Both the position numbers and the translations under genes were made by a program. The notes under the pieces are model-generated. The model did not search any database. It saw nothing but the letters and a program-made list of their open reading frames with translations, and had not been told where the DNA came from. Below are positions 36,370-48,077 of a stretch of DNA of 64,000 nt, piece by piece (the first letter of the stretch is position 1; each line of letters opens with the position of its first letter). Source of the DNA: Annona cherimola (taxonomy: Eukaryota > Streptophyta > Magnoliopsida > Magnoliales > Annonaceae); contig CM059971.1 of the NCBI GenBank assembly GCA_030490835.1, positions 77,890,224-77,954,223 on the forward strand, written 5' to 3'.

Positions 36370-36890
36370 AGGGAATGCTTTTGTAAAATTCTGCTTCCAC
36401 GTAATTTTTCAATTTGAATATTTTGATGATGGATGAAAAATTTATTCAATTTATTATATTTAGTATTATTTATAGTATCTTGAAAACTCTTTCACTTATC
36501 TAGTATTATTGTGCATAAGCTTCGTCTACGAATATGTAAAATTGACGTAATAAAATAATTAAATATTAATTTTAAAGTTGTATTTTCAACATCAAATAGT
36601 CTAAAATATCGTTTATATATGGATAAATAATTTTATAAAGTATTATTAAATTCTAATAAATATGCTAACGAATCTAAATATTTTTCCTAATTTACATATG
36701 ATTATACTTATTTTTAAGCAAATGTAACCATATGTATATGTGATTTGGATGAAACTTGATCTTCTAGATAAACAAATGATGTTAAATTTGAATAAATAAA
36801 TAATGTTAAATACAATAAATAGATTTAAATAGTTTGAATTTTCCATCAAATATAAAAAACTTAAAATTTGAAGAGGTTGTATAGAACCAC
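36370..36890. repeat. Long-TIR MITE, near-complete copy
   Basis: Left half: GATGATGGATGAAAAATTTA and TTATTATATTTAGTATTATT. Centre: TTTCAACATCAAATAGTC. Right half: GATTTGGATGAAACTTGATC and AACAAATGATGTTAAATTTG, then a segment complementary to the left end. It is about 520 bp and non-coding. It is one of the two best copies for deriving the family consensus. Confidence 0.65.
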
Positions 36891-38090
36891 ATGATCTAGT
36901 TAATTATGGTGCACTCTTATATATTGCATATCCCATGGTAAATATGAGATATATTGGGAGCATTCTGTTGCGCCGTGCTTCATAATAACATTAGGGCCAC
37001 TTGATAATGAAATAAAAATATACTCATTCATTGGATTTAAAATTATCTTTGAGTAAGAAATAGAAATTTTATTTTAAATCTGCTAGTGCCCTACATTATA
37101 AAGGTGAAAGCATAATAAAATTATTTGATTTACATATTAATTTTAAGGTACATTTAGAAAATGAGAAGTTGGTGGAATTTTAAGACGAGGTAGGAGTAAG
37201 AAAAGGAATACTTAAAAATTGTGTAAGTGATATGAAATAATAGAGGTAAAGTTAGAAAATTAAATTTTAGTATTATAATTGAAAATAATGTTGAACAATT
37301 CAACTCGGTAAATTTTAATTTTGTGACCAATGTAAGTCTTATTTTGTTAATAATACAACTTAAATAGGTTATAACGGGTGCACCCTTATATATCCCATTT
37401 GTGTATTACTTAACTTGGAAATATATTTACAAAGAACCTTTATCTTTCGTTATTTTGTTTTTCTCATATGAATTTTCTATTTACTCTTTTAAATAAGAGT
37501 TTCGAGCAAAATACAAGTGTATTTTTAATTTTATAAAATTGTAAAATTCTCTGCAACATTTGCACTAAATCATACGTGTGTTTCTAATTTTATAAAATTC
37601 TAAAATACTCTGCAACATTTGTACAAAATTACAAGAAACTTTGACGGACATCAATTAAAGTTTTTTTTATAAAATTAAAGAAAATACCCTTTTAATATAT
37701 GTTAGAATAATATTTTTTATTCCTAATAATTATTTTCGCTACAATTGTTGTAAAAGTCGTTTTGAATAATAAATATATTAAAAAATAATAATACTACTAA
37801 TATTTTATAAAAATGAATAAATTACTTTATTATTAACAAGAGCATTTTCGTCATTCCATAAAAGTACTAGCATCAACCAAACTCTAACAGAAAGAATACG
37901 ATAGCAATTTCATAAAAATATTATAGGATGTTTTCTAATTTATGAAATTAAAAAATATGGTTGCAATTTCCACCAAACTTGACACCGATATAGAAATCCT
38001 GAAAAATAATAATGCCACATTTCCTTCCTCCTTCCCTTTCCCAGTTCCATGCATACTTATCTCATGACACGATTTGGCCGGTCCTCACAA
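36891..38090. other. AT-rich intergenic stretch upstream of the trihelix gene
   Basis: No coding region is seen. A short near-repeat (TTTCTAATTTTATAAAATT with CTCTGCAACATTTG) occurs at about 37530 and 37590. A fragment resembling the GTGTGTTTGG-type MITE lies near 37170-37260. Confidence 0.45.
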
Positions 38091-38093
38091 TTA

Positions 38094-38420
38094 GAGGACG
38101 TTTGGTAATGTTTAAAATTATGGAATTGTGGGAAATAATGAAAAATAAAAAAAAGAATATTTTGAGAAATGTGTGATTGGTAAGAAATGATAAATATATA
38201 GTTAGAATAAATAAACTTGTTATATATAGTTAATATGATTGGAATGTAGGGATAAAAGTGAGAAAAATAGTGTGATTGATGAAGTAATGATTGATTTTGG
38301 GAATAAAAAATACTATAGAAAACCACGGTTCCGATGCTAATATGTTCAACGAAAATAACACGGGCGGGGGGGGGGGGGGGGGGGTGGGGGTGGGGGGTGG
38401 GTGGGTTTACCAAACGTCTC
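38094..38420. repeat. Harbinger/Tourist-type MITE
   Basis: The left end GAGGACGTTTGGTAA is the near-perfect complement of the right end TTACCAAACGTCTC. Both sides are flanked by TTA (38091-38093 and 38421-38423), the 3-bp target preference of PIF/Harbinger elements. It is 327 bp and non-coding. Near its right end it contains a G-rich tract with a run of about 19 G (38366-38384) followed by more G-rich text. Confidence 0.7.
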
Positions 38421-38580
38421 TTAGAACTGAACTATTCCGATGCTAATATGTTACCAAACGTCTCCTCCGTGACTTAGAACTGAACTATTCAACGAAAATA
38501 ACAAGGGGGGGGGGGGGGGGTTTACCAAACGTCTCAGTGACTTAGAACTGAACTATTCAACGAAAATAACAAAAGTCGCT
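38421..38580. repeat. Locally multiplied MITE right end and flank with poly-G
   Basis: The phrase TTAGAACTGAACTATTC occurs three times (from about 38421, 38475 and 38541), each next to a copy of ACCAAACGTCTC, the MITE end. A run of 16 G lies at 38505-38520. The pattern is a short serial duplication of the MITE terminus with its host flank. Confidence 0.8.
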
Positions 38581-38689
38581 CCAGCTTTCTTTCACGGGGG
38601 GAGGAAAAAAAAAAAAATCAACAATCGGAGCTATTTTCCTTTAAAGAAAAAACAATTGTGAGCTATTTTCCTGATAAAAGGAAAAACAT

Positions 38690-39292
38690 TCGTGAGCTAT
38701 TGTCTCTCTATCATCCCGTACGCAAACGACGAGTCACGCACATGTTCCGCTCGCCGTAGGAAATTCGCCACCCACGCCGCAAGAAATAACGCCTGCCAAT
38801 TGCCAAAACAAACAGCGAGAGAAACGAGGACCGGCCAGCGCGCACTCCCCATTCTACCCTTCTGGAATTCCTAAAATCACCAACCCACCCATGAATTCTT
38901 CCCTCAGACCCCAGGGCCACTACCGTCACTGCATACGTACTAACCGGCACTTCTCCCCGTCCAACGGTGACTTGGAAAAAACAAAAAGGCGCACGGAAAC
39001 AGGCGACGTCACCCGAGCCGAGCCGAGCCGAGCGGGGCCGGCTCTTTCGGCTCGCGCAGCCTCCGTGCCGACACCGAGAGACGGCGCGCCATCCTCTGCT
39101 CGCGCTCCAGCCCCGCCCTCCCGGCGACGTGACCGTACCTACACATGCGGCCCATGCGCCTGTCGACAACCGACCCACCCCCTCGCCGTTTCATCTACCG
39201 TCTTTTCGACCGTCCGTTCATTCTCTCTCCCTCGCTTTCTCCTCCTCCTCCGTCTTTCATCTTTCCAGCGATCGAAGAAGGCTGACGGAATC
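38690..39292 (+). promoter_or_regulatory. Promoter and 5' leader region of the trihelix gene
   Basis: Base composition shifts here from AT-rich to GC-rich, as is common at the 5' end of plant genes. The last 120 bp before the ATG are pyrimidine-rich (for example TCTCCTCCTCCTCCGTC), a typical plant Y-patch and leader. No clear TATA box was found. The long frames in this region on either strand (for example 38711-39178 minus) are by-products of high GC. An upstream in-frame ATG at 38891 would add 134 residues of low-complexity sequence, which I do not favour. Confidence 0.55.
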
Positions 39293-40157
39293 ATGGACGG
39301 AGCGGAAGCGGCAACGGCCGCGGCTGCGGCGGCACGGCCGTCTCTTCCCATCCGCGAGGACTGCTGGAGCGAAGGCGCCACCTCCACTCTCATCGAAGCC
39401 TGGGGCAGTCGTTATCTCGAGCTCAATCGCGGCAACCTCCGTCAGAAGCACTGGCAGGAGGTCGCCGATGCTGTCAACGCCCGCCACGGTGCCACCAAGA
39501 AGCAGCGTCGCACCGACGTCCAGTGCAAGAATCGCATCGACACCTTGAAGAAGAAATACAAGATCGAGAAGGCCAAGCTTTCTTCCTCCTCCGCCGCCGA
39601 CGGAAACGTAGCTTCCCAATGGCCCTTCTTTGCCCGTCTAGAAGCCCTAATCGGCCCCGCCGCCGCGATGAAGAAACCATCGCCCTCGCCCCCTCCACCG
39701 CCTCTCGCTCTTCCGCTGCCTTACCGGAAGACTTCCCCGCTGCTGCTGCCGCAGGCGGCGGCTGTTCTTCCCGTCAAGGAGAAGCGGTCGGCCAGCGTCG
39801 CAGGCGTCGATGACGCTTTCTTCCGACGGAATTACAATGCTGCTGCCGCGGCGGCTGCGGCAGCCGACGTGGATTCCGGATCGTCGCGATCGAGCACCGA
39901 GAGCGGGCGGAAGGACGAGGAGGAAGAGTACGACGGCGACGAGGACGCCGATGGGTTTCGGGAGCTGGCTCAGGCGATCGTGCGGTTCGGGGAGATCTAC
40001 GAGAGGGTGGAGGCGGCGAAGCAGCGAAAGATGATCGAGCTGGAAAAGCAGCGGATGGAATTTGCCAAAGGGCTGGAGTTTCAGAGGATGCAGATGTTTA
40101 TGGATTCGCAAGTCCAGCTTGAGAAGATCAAGCGCGCGAAGCGTGCTGCTGCAAAGG
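39293..40157 (+). CDS. Trihelix transcription factor (SIP1 clade, ASIL-like), exon 1
   Basis: This exon encodes 288 residues plus the first base of the next codon. Residues 22-94 form the trihelix DNA-binding domain: tryptophans at 25, 37 and 54 and the CKNRID segment (78-83), followed by a lysine-rich helix. [13 protein letters not shown] segment (110-121) typical of the clade follows. Then come a Pro-rich linker (129-143), an Ala run, an acidic patch (208-220) and a long C-terminal helix (about 223-285) likely to form a coiled coil. Relatives are nuclear regulators that bind GT-type elements; Arabidopsis ASIL1/2 repress embryo genes. I chose the ATG at 39293 because it starts the family-like N-terminus right after the pyrimidine-rich leader. 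The exon ends at AAGG|GTGAGT, a good donor. Without splicing the frame would run to 40240, adding about 27 low-complexity residues. Confidence 0.9.
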
Positions 40158-40167
40158 GTGAGTGTAA

Positions 40168-40187
40168 TCTCTCTCTCTCTCTCTCTT
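40168..40187 (+). repeat. (TC)n microsatellite at the start of the intron
   Basis: About 20 bp of TC repeats follow the splice donor by ten bases. Confidence 0.85.
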
Positions 40188-42191
40188 TGGTTTTTCCCTT
40201 CTTCCACTGTTTCCGCTATCGCAATTCAATTCTTCAATAGTTTAATGTCTGTGTTATCCGTTCATTGAATATTACAATTGAATGCATCTTTTTTGCCATC
40301 ATTAAAGTTTCCCCACCCCTCTACAAGATGCGCTTTTTTGGGCTTGAGTTCACGGCTTCCAGATTGCGTTCTTTTTTTTGCGAAAGATCTATCTTTTACT
40401 ATTGTCCTTCTGCTTTTGAAATTTTCATCTGAGCCAAGCTATGATTTGTGCATTTGTGCATTTCTGTTATCTTTGCGCGGTTGGCTATAGTAAGAAAACC
40501 TATTTTTTTTTTTCCTTCTTTAAACTGTCTTCGACAGTCTGTGGTTTTCCTATTGCAATGTAGTCTTATATAACTAAGCAACTGGCTGTTGTGGGCTATT
40601 TTTTTGAAAGAGAAAGATAATTAAAATACTGCAAAAGGATAAAGAAGAACAGTGGCCTTTTTAAGCTTTACTGGTCGGATTATCTTACAGGACTAATGCT
40701 ATGAGTCGCACTGCACTATATAAAACACGCATTGGATAACTATCTAGTATTATTGTTTTACTTTCCATTTAAGGCTAGCGCATTACAATAAAAAAAGGCC
40801 AGCACATGGGTGCCTCAATATTAGGAATTTGAATGACTGGAGATTAGTTGTGATTTGCTTGTAATGCTAATTGCAAGGAATCGATGTTGGCTATCAGTTC
40901 TTAAGGATAGGACTATTCTAGAGTTTTTGTTTGTTTTTTGAATGCGGATAAGGAAAAAAAAAACTGTTCTTGCTAGTGATATCTTGCTCCTCAGCACTGC
41001 AATGGAGATGGATGATGATGCAACTTGTGCTAACCTCATTGAACATGTAAGGGGTTTGCATGCAATGCGTCTGGAGGGGAGCCAGAAATTAGAGATTTTG
41101 TACACCCGTCCTGTCATTTTTTCTCCTTCCAAAAAAACAGAACCCTGAAGCCCAGTCTTTCCATTGGAAGGAATCTTCAAGCAAGTCTTGAGATCATCTC
41201 ATATTCTTTGGATCTTTCTATCAATGCAGTCTCCTTTTCTAAGTGCTTAGACTTATTTCTAACCCTGCTAAATACTTGACTGAATGTGGAAACTTTTGAT
41301 ATAGATGCTTACCCTCTACTATTCTCTAATATATGGTGTTTCACTTCAACATCTTGGGAGCTGCAGTTTCAGCATTTGGTTTTGGCTCAACCTATGTGTT
41401 ACTGTGGACAAAGGCTTCCTTTCATGTTGTATCAATTTGGGTAACATTGGGTCAAAACTCTCCATTCATTGGCGGAAAGTCAACAAATGATGCATGCCTT
41501 CAAGTCAAAGAGCATCTTTAGCTAAATAATGCATTTCCATTTTAACTGTGATAACTTTATTTGGAGTGATGTTAGATGTGAGCCCTTCAGGAAAATGTTT
41601 GAAATCTTAGTCCATATCTGGGACCACAAATCTGAGTAACATCCAATCCAACAATGTACAAGGTCTGGCACAGTTTCCATGCCATGTAGCATTTCATGTG
41701 CATTGGTTGGTTATATATACAATCAATACAAATTCTCATGATGGGGTTCACTGAACCTTTATAAATTGTTTACATCAGGCAGCATCTACTTGGTTGTGGT
41801 GTTTTGGATTCTTCCCTTTAGATATATGGCAGCCCTGGAGCTTTTTTTTTTTTTTTTTAGTCCCAGGAAACCTTCTTACTTTGTTGGTGAGACCTGTAGC
41901 TCACATCAAATTAAATGAAATGTTCAAAATAAAAATTATGTCATGTTGATTTGTTTGGAGGTAAGACTTGTAATACAGTTAGACAATAAGCACACTTTCT
42001 GTTTGAACCATCTTCTAATTTTGCTGATGGAAGGGGTTGAAGTTGGTTTCCATATTATTGGTAGCCACAGGTTTTTACATAAGTTGGGGCTCCGGGTTGC
42101 TGGTGGAACGCCTGCTATAGGCCGCTGATGCTAGCATTGATCTGTAGCATTAAATTCACAATCCAGAGGTAGTTTTTAGTGATAGATTTGA
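40188..42191. other. Intron sequence before the retrotransposon
   Basis: This is moderately AT-rich, transcribed-type sequence with many T runs. A T run of about 18 at 41842-41859 may be the tail of a minus-strand retroposon, but no pol III boxes were recognised. Short open frames (40278-42128) have no motifs. Confidence 0.5.
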
Positions 42192-42196
42192 CACTT
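42192..42196. repeat. Target-site duplication, left (CACTT)
   Basis: CACTT directly abuts the left LTR and is repeated exactly at 48994-48998. Confidence 0.88.
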
Positions 42197-42681
42197 TGAT
42201 ATAGGATGGGTAGAGGAGACAATAGAAGAAAGAGGAAGGAACCTCTAAAAAGATGAGAATAGAAGAAGGAAAGTAGAAGGAGTTGAAGAACAAGGAGAAA
42301 GATAAAGAAAAGAGGAGTAGAAGGGAAAAACCAAAGAAACACTTCTTTATAATTCTCAAAACTGATGTCCCTTTAGAGCTTACAAGAGTTGTATTTATAG
42401 GTGAACATACCACCTAATCTTAGCAAATTATTAAAGATAAAATCTTTCTAGAAAAAGGAAATTGCATATTTTAAGTAAACTTCTTAAGGAAGTAAAGCTA
42501 GAATAGGTACATGCTTATTTTAAACATATTTTAAAATATCTTAAGAATCTTCTAATATCTTTCAAAAATAGCAAAAATATTGCAATAAAATCTTTCTAAA
42601 ATATCCTAGGATTATTTCCCTTTTACAAGATTTTTGCGCCTAGAATAGACAAATTTGAAAAATTACTTTCTATGTTCATCA
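42197..42681 (-). repeat. 3' LTR of the chromovirus
   Basis: It is 485 bp, from TGATATAGGATGG to GTTCATCA in plus-strand reading. It aligns end to end with 48514-48993, with about 32 substitutions and a few 1-3 bp gaps. The purine-rich part at 42210-42330 yields a low-complexity antisense frame that is not a gene. Confidence 0.92.
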
Positions 42682-42702
42682 ATTCTCTCCGGCTTCAAAA
42701 AA
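42682..42702 (-). other. Polypurine tract region of the chromovirus
   Basis: On the minus strand the bases before the 3' LTR read GAAGCCGGAGAGAAT, a purine-rich tract at the expected place. Confidence 0.6.
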
Positions 42703-42770
42703 CTCGTCACTAGAAAGTTTCGACTTTGATACTGCCCAAGAATATGTGGATTCAAGTGGCATAGATCATC

Positions 42771-43515
42771 TTAAGTAACCCATGTAGCATCATAATCAAG
42801 CTTGTTTTTCCACTTGACAAGAAATCTTTGCATAATGCCCGATCTAGTAGTGATAAGTTCATCTTGTAGGATAGTTTCTACTTGATCTGAAGAAGTAGAT
42901 GGTACTCGTGGAAGTATAGGCACATGTGGTGATGTTGAACCGTTATCTGTTGAAACTCCTGTAGACAAACTTGGGGGCTCAAAAGTACCTTGGTAAGGAA
43001 ACAAATCCTCTATATTGAAAATAAAACTAATTCCTATATTTGAAGGCAAATCAAGTTCATATGCATTGGATCCCAATTTTCTTAAAACACGAAAGGGGCT
43101 ACTGGCTTGTGCATGCAACTTTTTAAAAGAATTTTTAGGATATCTTTTTGGGCGTATACGAATCATGACATAATCCCCAACATCAAACTCTTGTTTTCTT
43201 CTATGAACGTTTGCAGCAAGCTTATAATTTTCATTGCTTAGAGTAATCTTTCTTCTAATATCAACATGAACATATTGAATATGTTGAGCAAAAGATTTAG
43301 TAGTAGCAGATGAACAAGTATCAATGGGTAAAGAAATTAAATTGATAGGAGCTCGAAGAATATAACTATAAACAATTTCAAAAGGAGATTTCCTATTAGA
43401 ATGATTGACTAAATTGTCGTATGCAAATTCGGCAATAGCCAATATAGAATCCCAAGTTCCAATATGTTCTCCCACCAAAGTCCTAAGTAGATTTTCCAAA
43501 CTCCGATTGACTACC
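42771..43515 (-). pseudogene. Integrase C-terminal part with chromodomain, chromovirus
   Basis: The open frame 42771-43499 (242 codons) begins just after the integrase core. It has the AEFAYDNLVNHSNRKSPFEIVY segment common to gypsy integrases, then a GPY/F-type region (SPFRVLRKLGSNAYELDLP). Near its end is a chromodomain-like segment with FLVKWKNK and a terminal DATWV. Chromodomains of this clade are thought to steer integration to modified chromatin. The frame joins the upstream core only through frameshifts at 43500-43530. Confidence 0.85.
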
Positions 43516-44030
43516 TCAGTTGGCTATCAGTTGTGGATGAAAAGCAGATGAAAATTTCAATTTGGTACCCGAGAGTTTCCACAATGTTTTCCAAAAATAG
43601 CTTACAAATTTAACATCCTGATCAGAAATGATGGAAGTTGGTAAACCGTGAAGCTTAATAATTTCTCTAAAGAATAATTTTGCAATATATGAAGCATCAG
43701 CAGATTTAGTACATGGGATAAAATGAGTCATTTTCGAAAATCGATCAACTACCACAAGAATTAAATCAAATCCTCGAGAGGTTTTTGGCAATTCGAGAAT
43801 AAAGTCCATACTAATTTCTTGCCAAGGAATATGTGGTACAGGCAGAGGAGTGTATAATCCAATGTTTCTCTTTTGAGCTTTAGCAGGTTGACATGTGCGA
43901 CACTGTGAAACAATTCTTGACACGTCTCTTTTCAATGTAGGCCAATAAAATCTGTCATCAACTAATGAAGTGGTTTTATTCCTACCAAAAATGACCATCA
44001 ATACCCACAGCATGTAATTCCCAATTTAAA
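43516..44030 (-). pseudogene. Integrase zinc-binding and core region, chromovirus
   Basis: The 165-codon frame holds the end of the HHCC domain (RTCQPAK), the core start with EISMDFILELP (first catalytic Asp) and TSIISDQDVKF (second catalytic Asp region). It ends at a stop close to the expected third acidic residue. The upstream His pair is damaged. Confidence 0.85.
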
Positions 44031-44697
44031 AGTCTCGAAGTGATGTATTGGGAATACATAGTTTTATTCCTTTAAATAAATATCCATCATGAATCACATA
44101 ATCATTACGATTTTCATTTTGTGTTTCATGAAAAATAATTTCAAAATTAGTGCATGGTGGATATTCACTTTTCTACCTATCAAATCTAACGACTTTAACA
44201 TCCATAGTATGAAGAATGAGTGAGACACGACTGAGAGCATCTGCAGGTTTGTTCTCAATTCCAGCCTTATGTTTGAGAACAAATGTGTACTCTTGCAAAA
44301 CTCAATCCACTTTGCATGTCTAACACTTAATCATTTTTGTGATTGCAAATACCTCAAAGCCATATGATCTGAATATAATACAAATTTATGAGGTAACAAA
44401 TAATGCCTCTAAAATTTAAGTGCTTGCACAACAGCATAAAATTCTCGATCATATGTTGAATATTTTTGTTTAACTTCATTGAGTTTTTGAGAAAAGTACG
44501 CAATTGGATGACCTTCCTGGCTCAAAACACCCTCAATCCCAACTCATGATGCATCTCAAGCAATTTCAAAAATTTTGGTAAAATCAGGAAGTTGCAATAC
44601 AGGTGTCTCAGTCATTTTTTTTTAATCTCCTTAAATGCCCTAGATGCAGAAGTTGACTATTGAAATTCTTTATTTTTCAAACAATCTGTGGTAGGTG
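44031..44697 (-). pseudogene. RNase H region of the chromovirus, heavily degraded
   Basis: By position between polymerase and integrase this is RNase H. Short pieces of similarity remain, such as a YSDHMALRYL-like stretch on the minus strand near 44350, in more than one frame. No open frame longer than about 60 codons survives. Confidence 0.6.
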
Positions 44698-45570
44698 TCA
44701 TGATTGTGCTAAACCCTTTAATGAAGCCCCTAAAAATGTAGCTAAACCATGAAAACTTCGCGCCTCAGAAATTGATGTGGGTTCTGGCCATTCCCTAATG
44801 ACTTTTACCTTTAAGGGATCCATAGAAATTCCATTAGCTGATACCACAAATCCTAAGAAAGTCACTTGATTTGTCAAAAAATAACATTTCTTGAGGTTTA
44901 CAAAGAATTTTTCAGATCGAAGCATCTCAAGAACAATTTTTAAATGTTGCAAGTGTTTTTTCTTAGAACGGCTATAACTGAGAATATCATCAAAATAAAC
45001 TACCACAAACTTTCCAATGAAAGGTTGAAATACTCGATTCATGATTCTCATAAATATACTTGGGGCATTTGATAGTCCAAAAGGCATAACCAACCATTTA
45101 AACAATCCATCTTGAGTTTTAAAGGTAGTTTTTCATTTATCCCCCATTATAATTCGAATTTGATGGTATCCGCTTCTAAGATCGATCATAAAGAACCATT
45201 GTGCGCCAGTCAAAAGATCTAACATATCATCAAGTCTTGGTATAGGAAATTTATACTTTATGGTAATTTTGTTGATCACACGACTGTCAACACACATTCT
45301 CCAAGATCTATCTTTCTTAAGAGTTAATAGAGCTAGTGCAGCACATGGGCTAAGACTTTCACGAATAAACCTCTTATTAAGCAGTTCAGTTACCTGTCTT
45401 TTTAATTCAGCACGCTCATTAGGATTCATACGAAAATGAGGCAAATTTAGTAATTGAGATCTTGGTATAAGATCAACAACGTGTTGAATAGCACTCATAA
45501 GTGGAAGCTCATTTGGTACTTCATCAGGAATTGCATCTTTGTATTTTTTCATTAATGTTTGGATTTCAGG
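44698..45570 (-). pseudogene. Reverse transcriptase of the chromovirus
   Basis: Two frames (44698-45105 and 45133-45552) cover the polymerase. The first part has the N-terminal LPHFRMNP segment, RMCVDSRVINKIT and the palm motif FFMIDLRSGYHQIRI. The second has [18 protein letters not shown] and the catalytic Y-F-D-D motif within [14 protein letters not shown] stop near 45127 separates them. The order and motifs are standard for Ty3/gypsy. Confidence 0.9.
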
Positions 45571-45916
45571 TAATGCTACATTAGTCTCGTGAAGAACAAT
45601 ATTTGTTTCCTCTTTGACTACTATAGCTAGAATGAGTCATGAATCTTGTCCTTATTCAAATTGTTTTCTTGTAAGAATATGCAAAGGTCATTTTTCAGAT
45701 GAATTAACTGGAGACTCCTTGTGGGATCTATCACTTTCTTTAGGTTTAGTAGGCTTCAAAAGGATAGATTTTCCATTATGCTTGATAATATAGGTATTTG
45801 GTTGCCCATAATGGATTACTTTTAAGTCATATAGCCATGGACGACCATGAAGAATATGAGCCACATCCATGGGTAGCACGTCACACCAAATATGATCAGA
45901 ATAATCACCCATCGAT

Positions 45917-45924
45917 ATAGGAAC
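45917..45924. repeat. 8-bp target-site duplication, left (ATAGGAAC)
   Basis: ATAGGAAC abuts the MITE and is repeated exactly at 46497-46504. Confidence 0.95.
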
Positions 45925-46496
45925 TAGGGGTGGGAATCGGGGCGGGTCAGGGTGTGCCCAACCCTGACCCTCCTTTTCAAAAATCTTGCTTGACCCTTAT
46001 TTTATACCAGGTCGGGACAAGGTCGGTTTGACTCTTACTTTTTTCTACTAGGTCTCGGGACAAAATTTGGGTCGGGTAAAAAATTGCGGGTCAAGTAAGA
46101 AGTTTTTAAAAATGTATAAAACTATTAAGTATAAAGACAAATTTATATTAAATTTAATTACTATATGCTTGAATCTATTATTAATCAGTCAAAGTAAATA
46201 TAAATAATTAAATAAAACATGAATATTAGCATTGAATGAGGTTTTTCTTTTTAATGTAAAATATCAGAAAACGGGTCAGCAGGTAGGTCCGCCCCGACCC
46301 GCCTTGACCCGCCCCGCCACCTTTTAAAAAATCAAAATTTGCCCCGATCCGCCCCGCCCCGACCCGCCTTTCTTTAAAATCATCAAAAAACCGATCCGCC
46401 CCACCCCACCGGGTACGCAATCCCGACCCGCCCCGGTATTAAACAGGGTCGGGGCAGGGCAGGTCACGGGTCGACCCGCCCCGATTCCCACCCCTA
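45925..46496. mobile_element. hAT-type MITE nested in the chromovirus
   Basis: The 572-bp element begins TAGGGGTGGGAATCGGGGCG and ends with the exact complement, giving perfect terminal inverted repeats of about 24 bp (45925-45948 and 46473-46496). A perfect 8-bp target duplication flanks it. Subterminal regions are rich in GGGTCGGG-like motifs in both orientations, typical for hAT non-autonomous elements. It has no transposase. The two short antisense frames inside (46226-46518) are artefacts. Confidence 0.95.
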
Positions 46497-46504
46497 ATAG
46501 GAAC
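46497..46504. repeat. 8-bp target-site duplication, right (ATAGGAAC)
   Basis: It is the exact partner of 45917-45924. Confidence 0.95.
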
Positions 46505-46690
46505 CGGGCATCTTTCATTAACAGGAAGTGTAGTTTTGTCTACCCATGCTACATGATATGAATGAGGATGTGGTTTGTTTTTCAAATTCTATCTGGCTAT
46601 AGCTGATTTGGCAATCACATTCATGGAACTACCTTCATCTATAACAATCTTGCATATTGTATTCCCACATTTAAAAAATTAACGAAATAT

Positions 46691-48077
46691 ATTTATACGT
46701 CTCCAATCACTATTTGAAGTAGTAAAAAATGCAACGCACAACATTTAATTGTGTCTTCATTATAGCTATAGTCTCCATCAAGTTCACAATCCGATAATTC
46801 CTCGAAAGTTTTAGCAACTTGATCAATGGTCACATCTTCATGATCCTTTACATGATTAATTGTGAGTGTGTGCTGAGGACATTGTGATGCAATATGACCT
46901 TTACCCTTACAACGAAAACATGGACTATTAACCCGCTTACTAGTGACATTAAATCGAGAAACTGGATTACTCTTTTCCCTACTTGTGTATTGTTCAGGCA
47001 ATGGTTTAGTTGTTCATTGAAAAGACGTTAGATTAGAATTTAATTTGGATACTCTCGTCCCTCCAGTTTGTGGAATCAAACATTTGTTAGTGAAAGATTT
47101 TTGAAAATTTTCCATGCGTCTTCCACAGAAACAACCGAATGCAATTTCAACAAAGTTTTGATTTCTGGTTTCAGGCCATTGATAAACTTTGTTCGTGTAA
47201 CCCAAGGATCTTCCTATATTCCACATTTCATTTTTAAATCTTCAAACTTATTAAGATAGTCAGTTACACTTAATGATCCTTGTCTCAAGTTAACCAGTTG
47301 TTCCAATAGTTGAGTTTGACGATATTCAGGAAGGTACTTCTCTTTCAATTTAGCTTTCATTTCAGCCCATGTAATGATAGGTACTCCTACGTATTGACTT
47401 TCATCTAGAACCTCTTGCCAATAGCGTTTGACAGATCCAACAAGTTTCATTTTTGTAAATCTCAATCGTTGGACATCATCCATATCATACCAACAAAAAA
47501 AATCTTCCATGTCTGCCAACTAATCTAGGAAAGCATTAGGGTCTAGATGACCGTCATAACTAGGAGCATCTACCTTGACTTGTTTTGTCACCCAAGAATT
47601 GTTAGTTACACGCCGTTATTGTTGTGGAAAGGGTATATTATAATTTCTATGATAGTTCTCACGTCTAAAATTGTTTGCAAAACCAATTTCATAAAAATTA
47701 TTGTCATCTTCATGATTTTTCGAATTCGTATGCATTTATGGAATATGTGAGTGCTCTAGGTTATGATGACCTCTAGCATTCGTGTTTGGATTTGGGAGAA
47801 GACCAGTTATGATAGGAGAGCTACTAGAAGCATGAGTATTGTGTGATTGACCATTTCGAAATGATTGTCTAGTCTCAATCATAGGACGTTTTCCAACAAT
47901 TTCAGTCAACCTTTTTACTGAAGAAATGAGAGATTGAATGGAAGAGGTTGTTTCTTTTTGAAAATCTTCTTGCTTTTGAGCCAAGGTATCACAAAGGGTT
48001 GTTAAAGATTCAAATCGATTATCAATAGAATTGGATAAAGCTTCGAGTTCGGCATTCAATTCAGCATTAGTAGGCAT
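46691..48077 (-). pseudogene. Gag of the chromovirus, broken
   Basis: The first frame (47736-48077) starts Gag with a predicted coiled-coil-like N-terminus. The frame 47214-47519 covers the Gag core (SVKRYWQEVLDESQ and LLEQLVNLRQGSLSVTDYL). The frame 46693-47001 contains a zinc knuckle CX2CX4HX4C (CFRCKGKGHIASQC). Stops and frameshifts at about 47010, 47220 and 47520-47735 separate the pieces. Confidence 0.85.

Larger units (their letters stand above)
45571..46690 (-). pseudogene. Protease region of the chromovirus, split by a MITE
   Basis: The frame 45688-45912 contains DVLPMDVAHILHGRPWLYD, which follows the protease active site in this group. The upstream part resumes beyond the MITE at 46505 (reading on the minus strand TTLPVNERCPV). 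The active-site region near 46600 is broken by stops. The hAT-type insertion at 45925-46496 disrupts it fully. Confidence 0.75.

Noticed and set aside
38711..39178. 155-codon minus-strand frame upstream of the trihelix gene
   Set aside because: It lies in the GC-rich promoter and leader, where long chance frames are expected. It has no domain and overlaps plus-strand frames.
38891..39292. Upstream ATG at 38891 as the start of the trihelix protein
   Set aside because: It would add 134 low-complexity residues unlike the family. The ATG at 39293 gives the usual length and follows a leader-like pyrimidine tract.
39139..40207. Several frames of 70-190 codons antisense or out of frame within exon 1
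   Set aside because: They are shadows of a GC-rich coding exon; only the 39293 frame has a recognisable domain.
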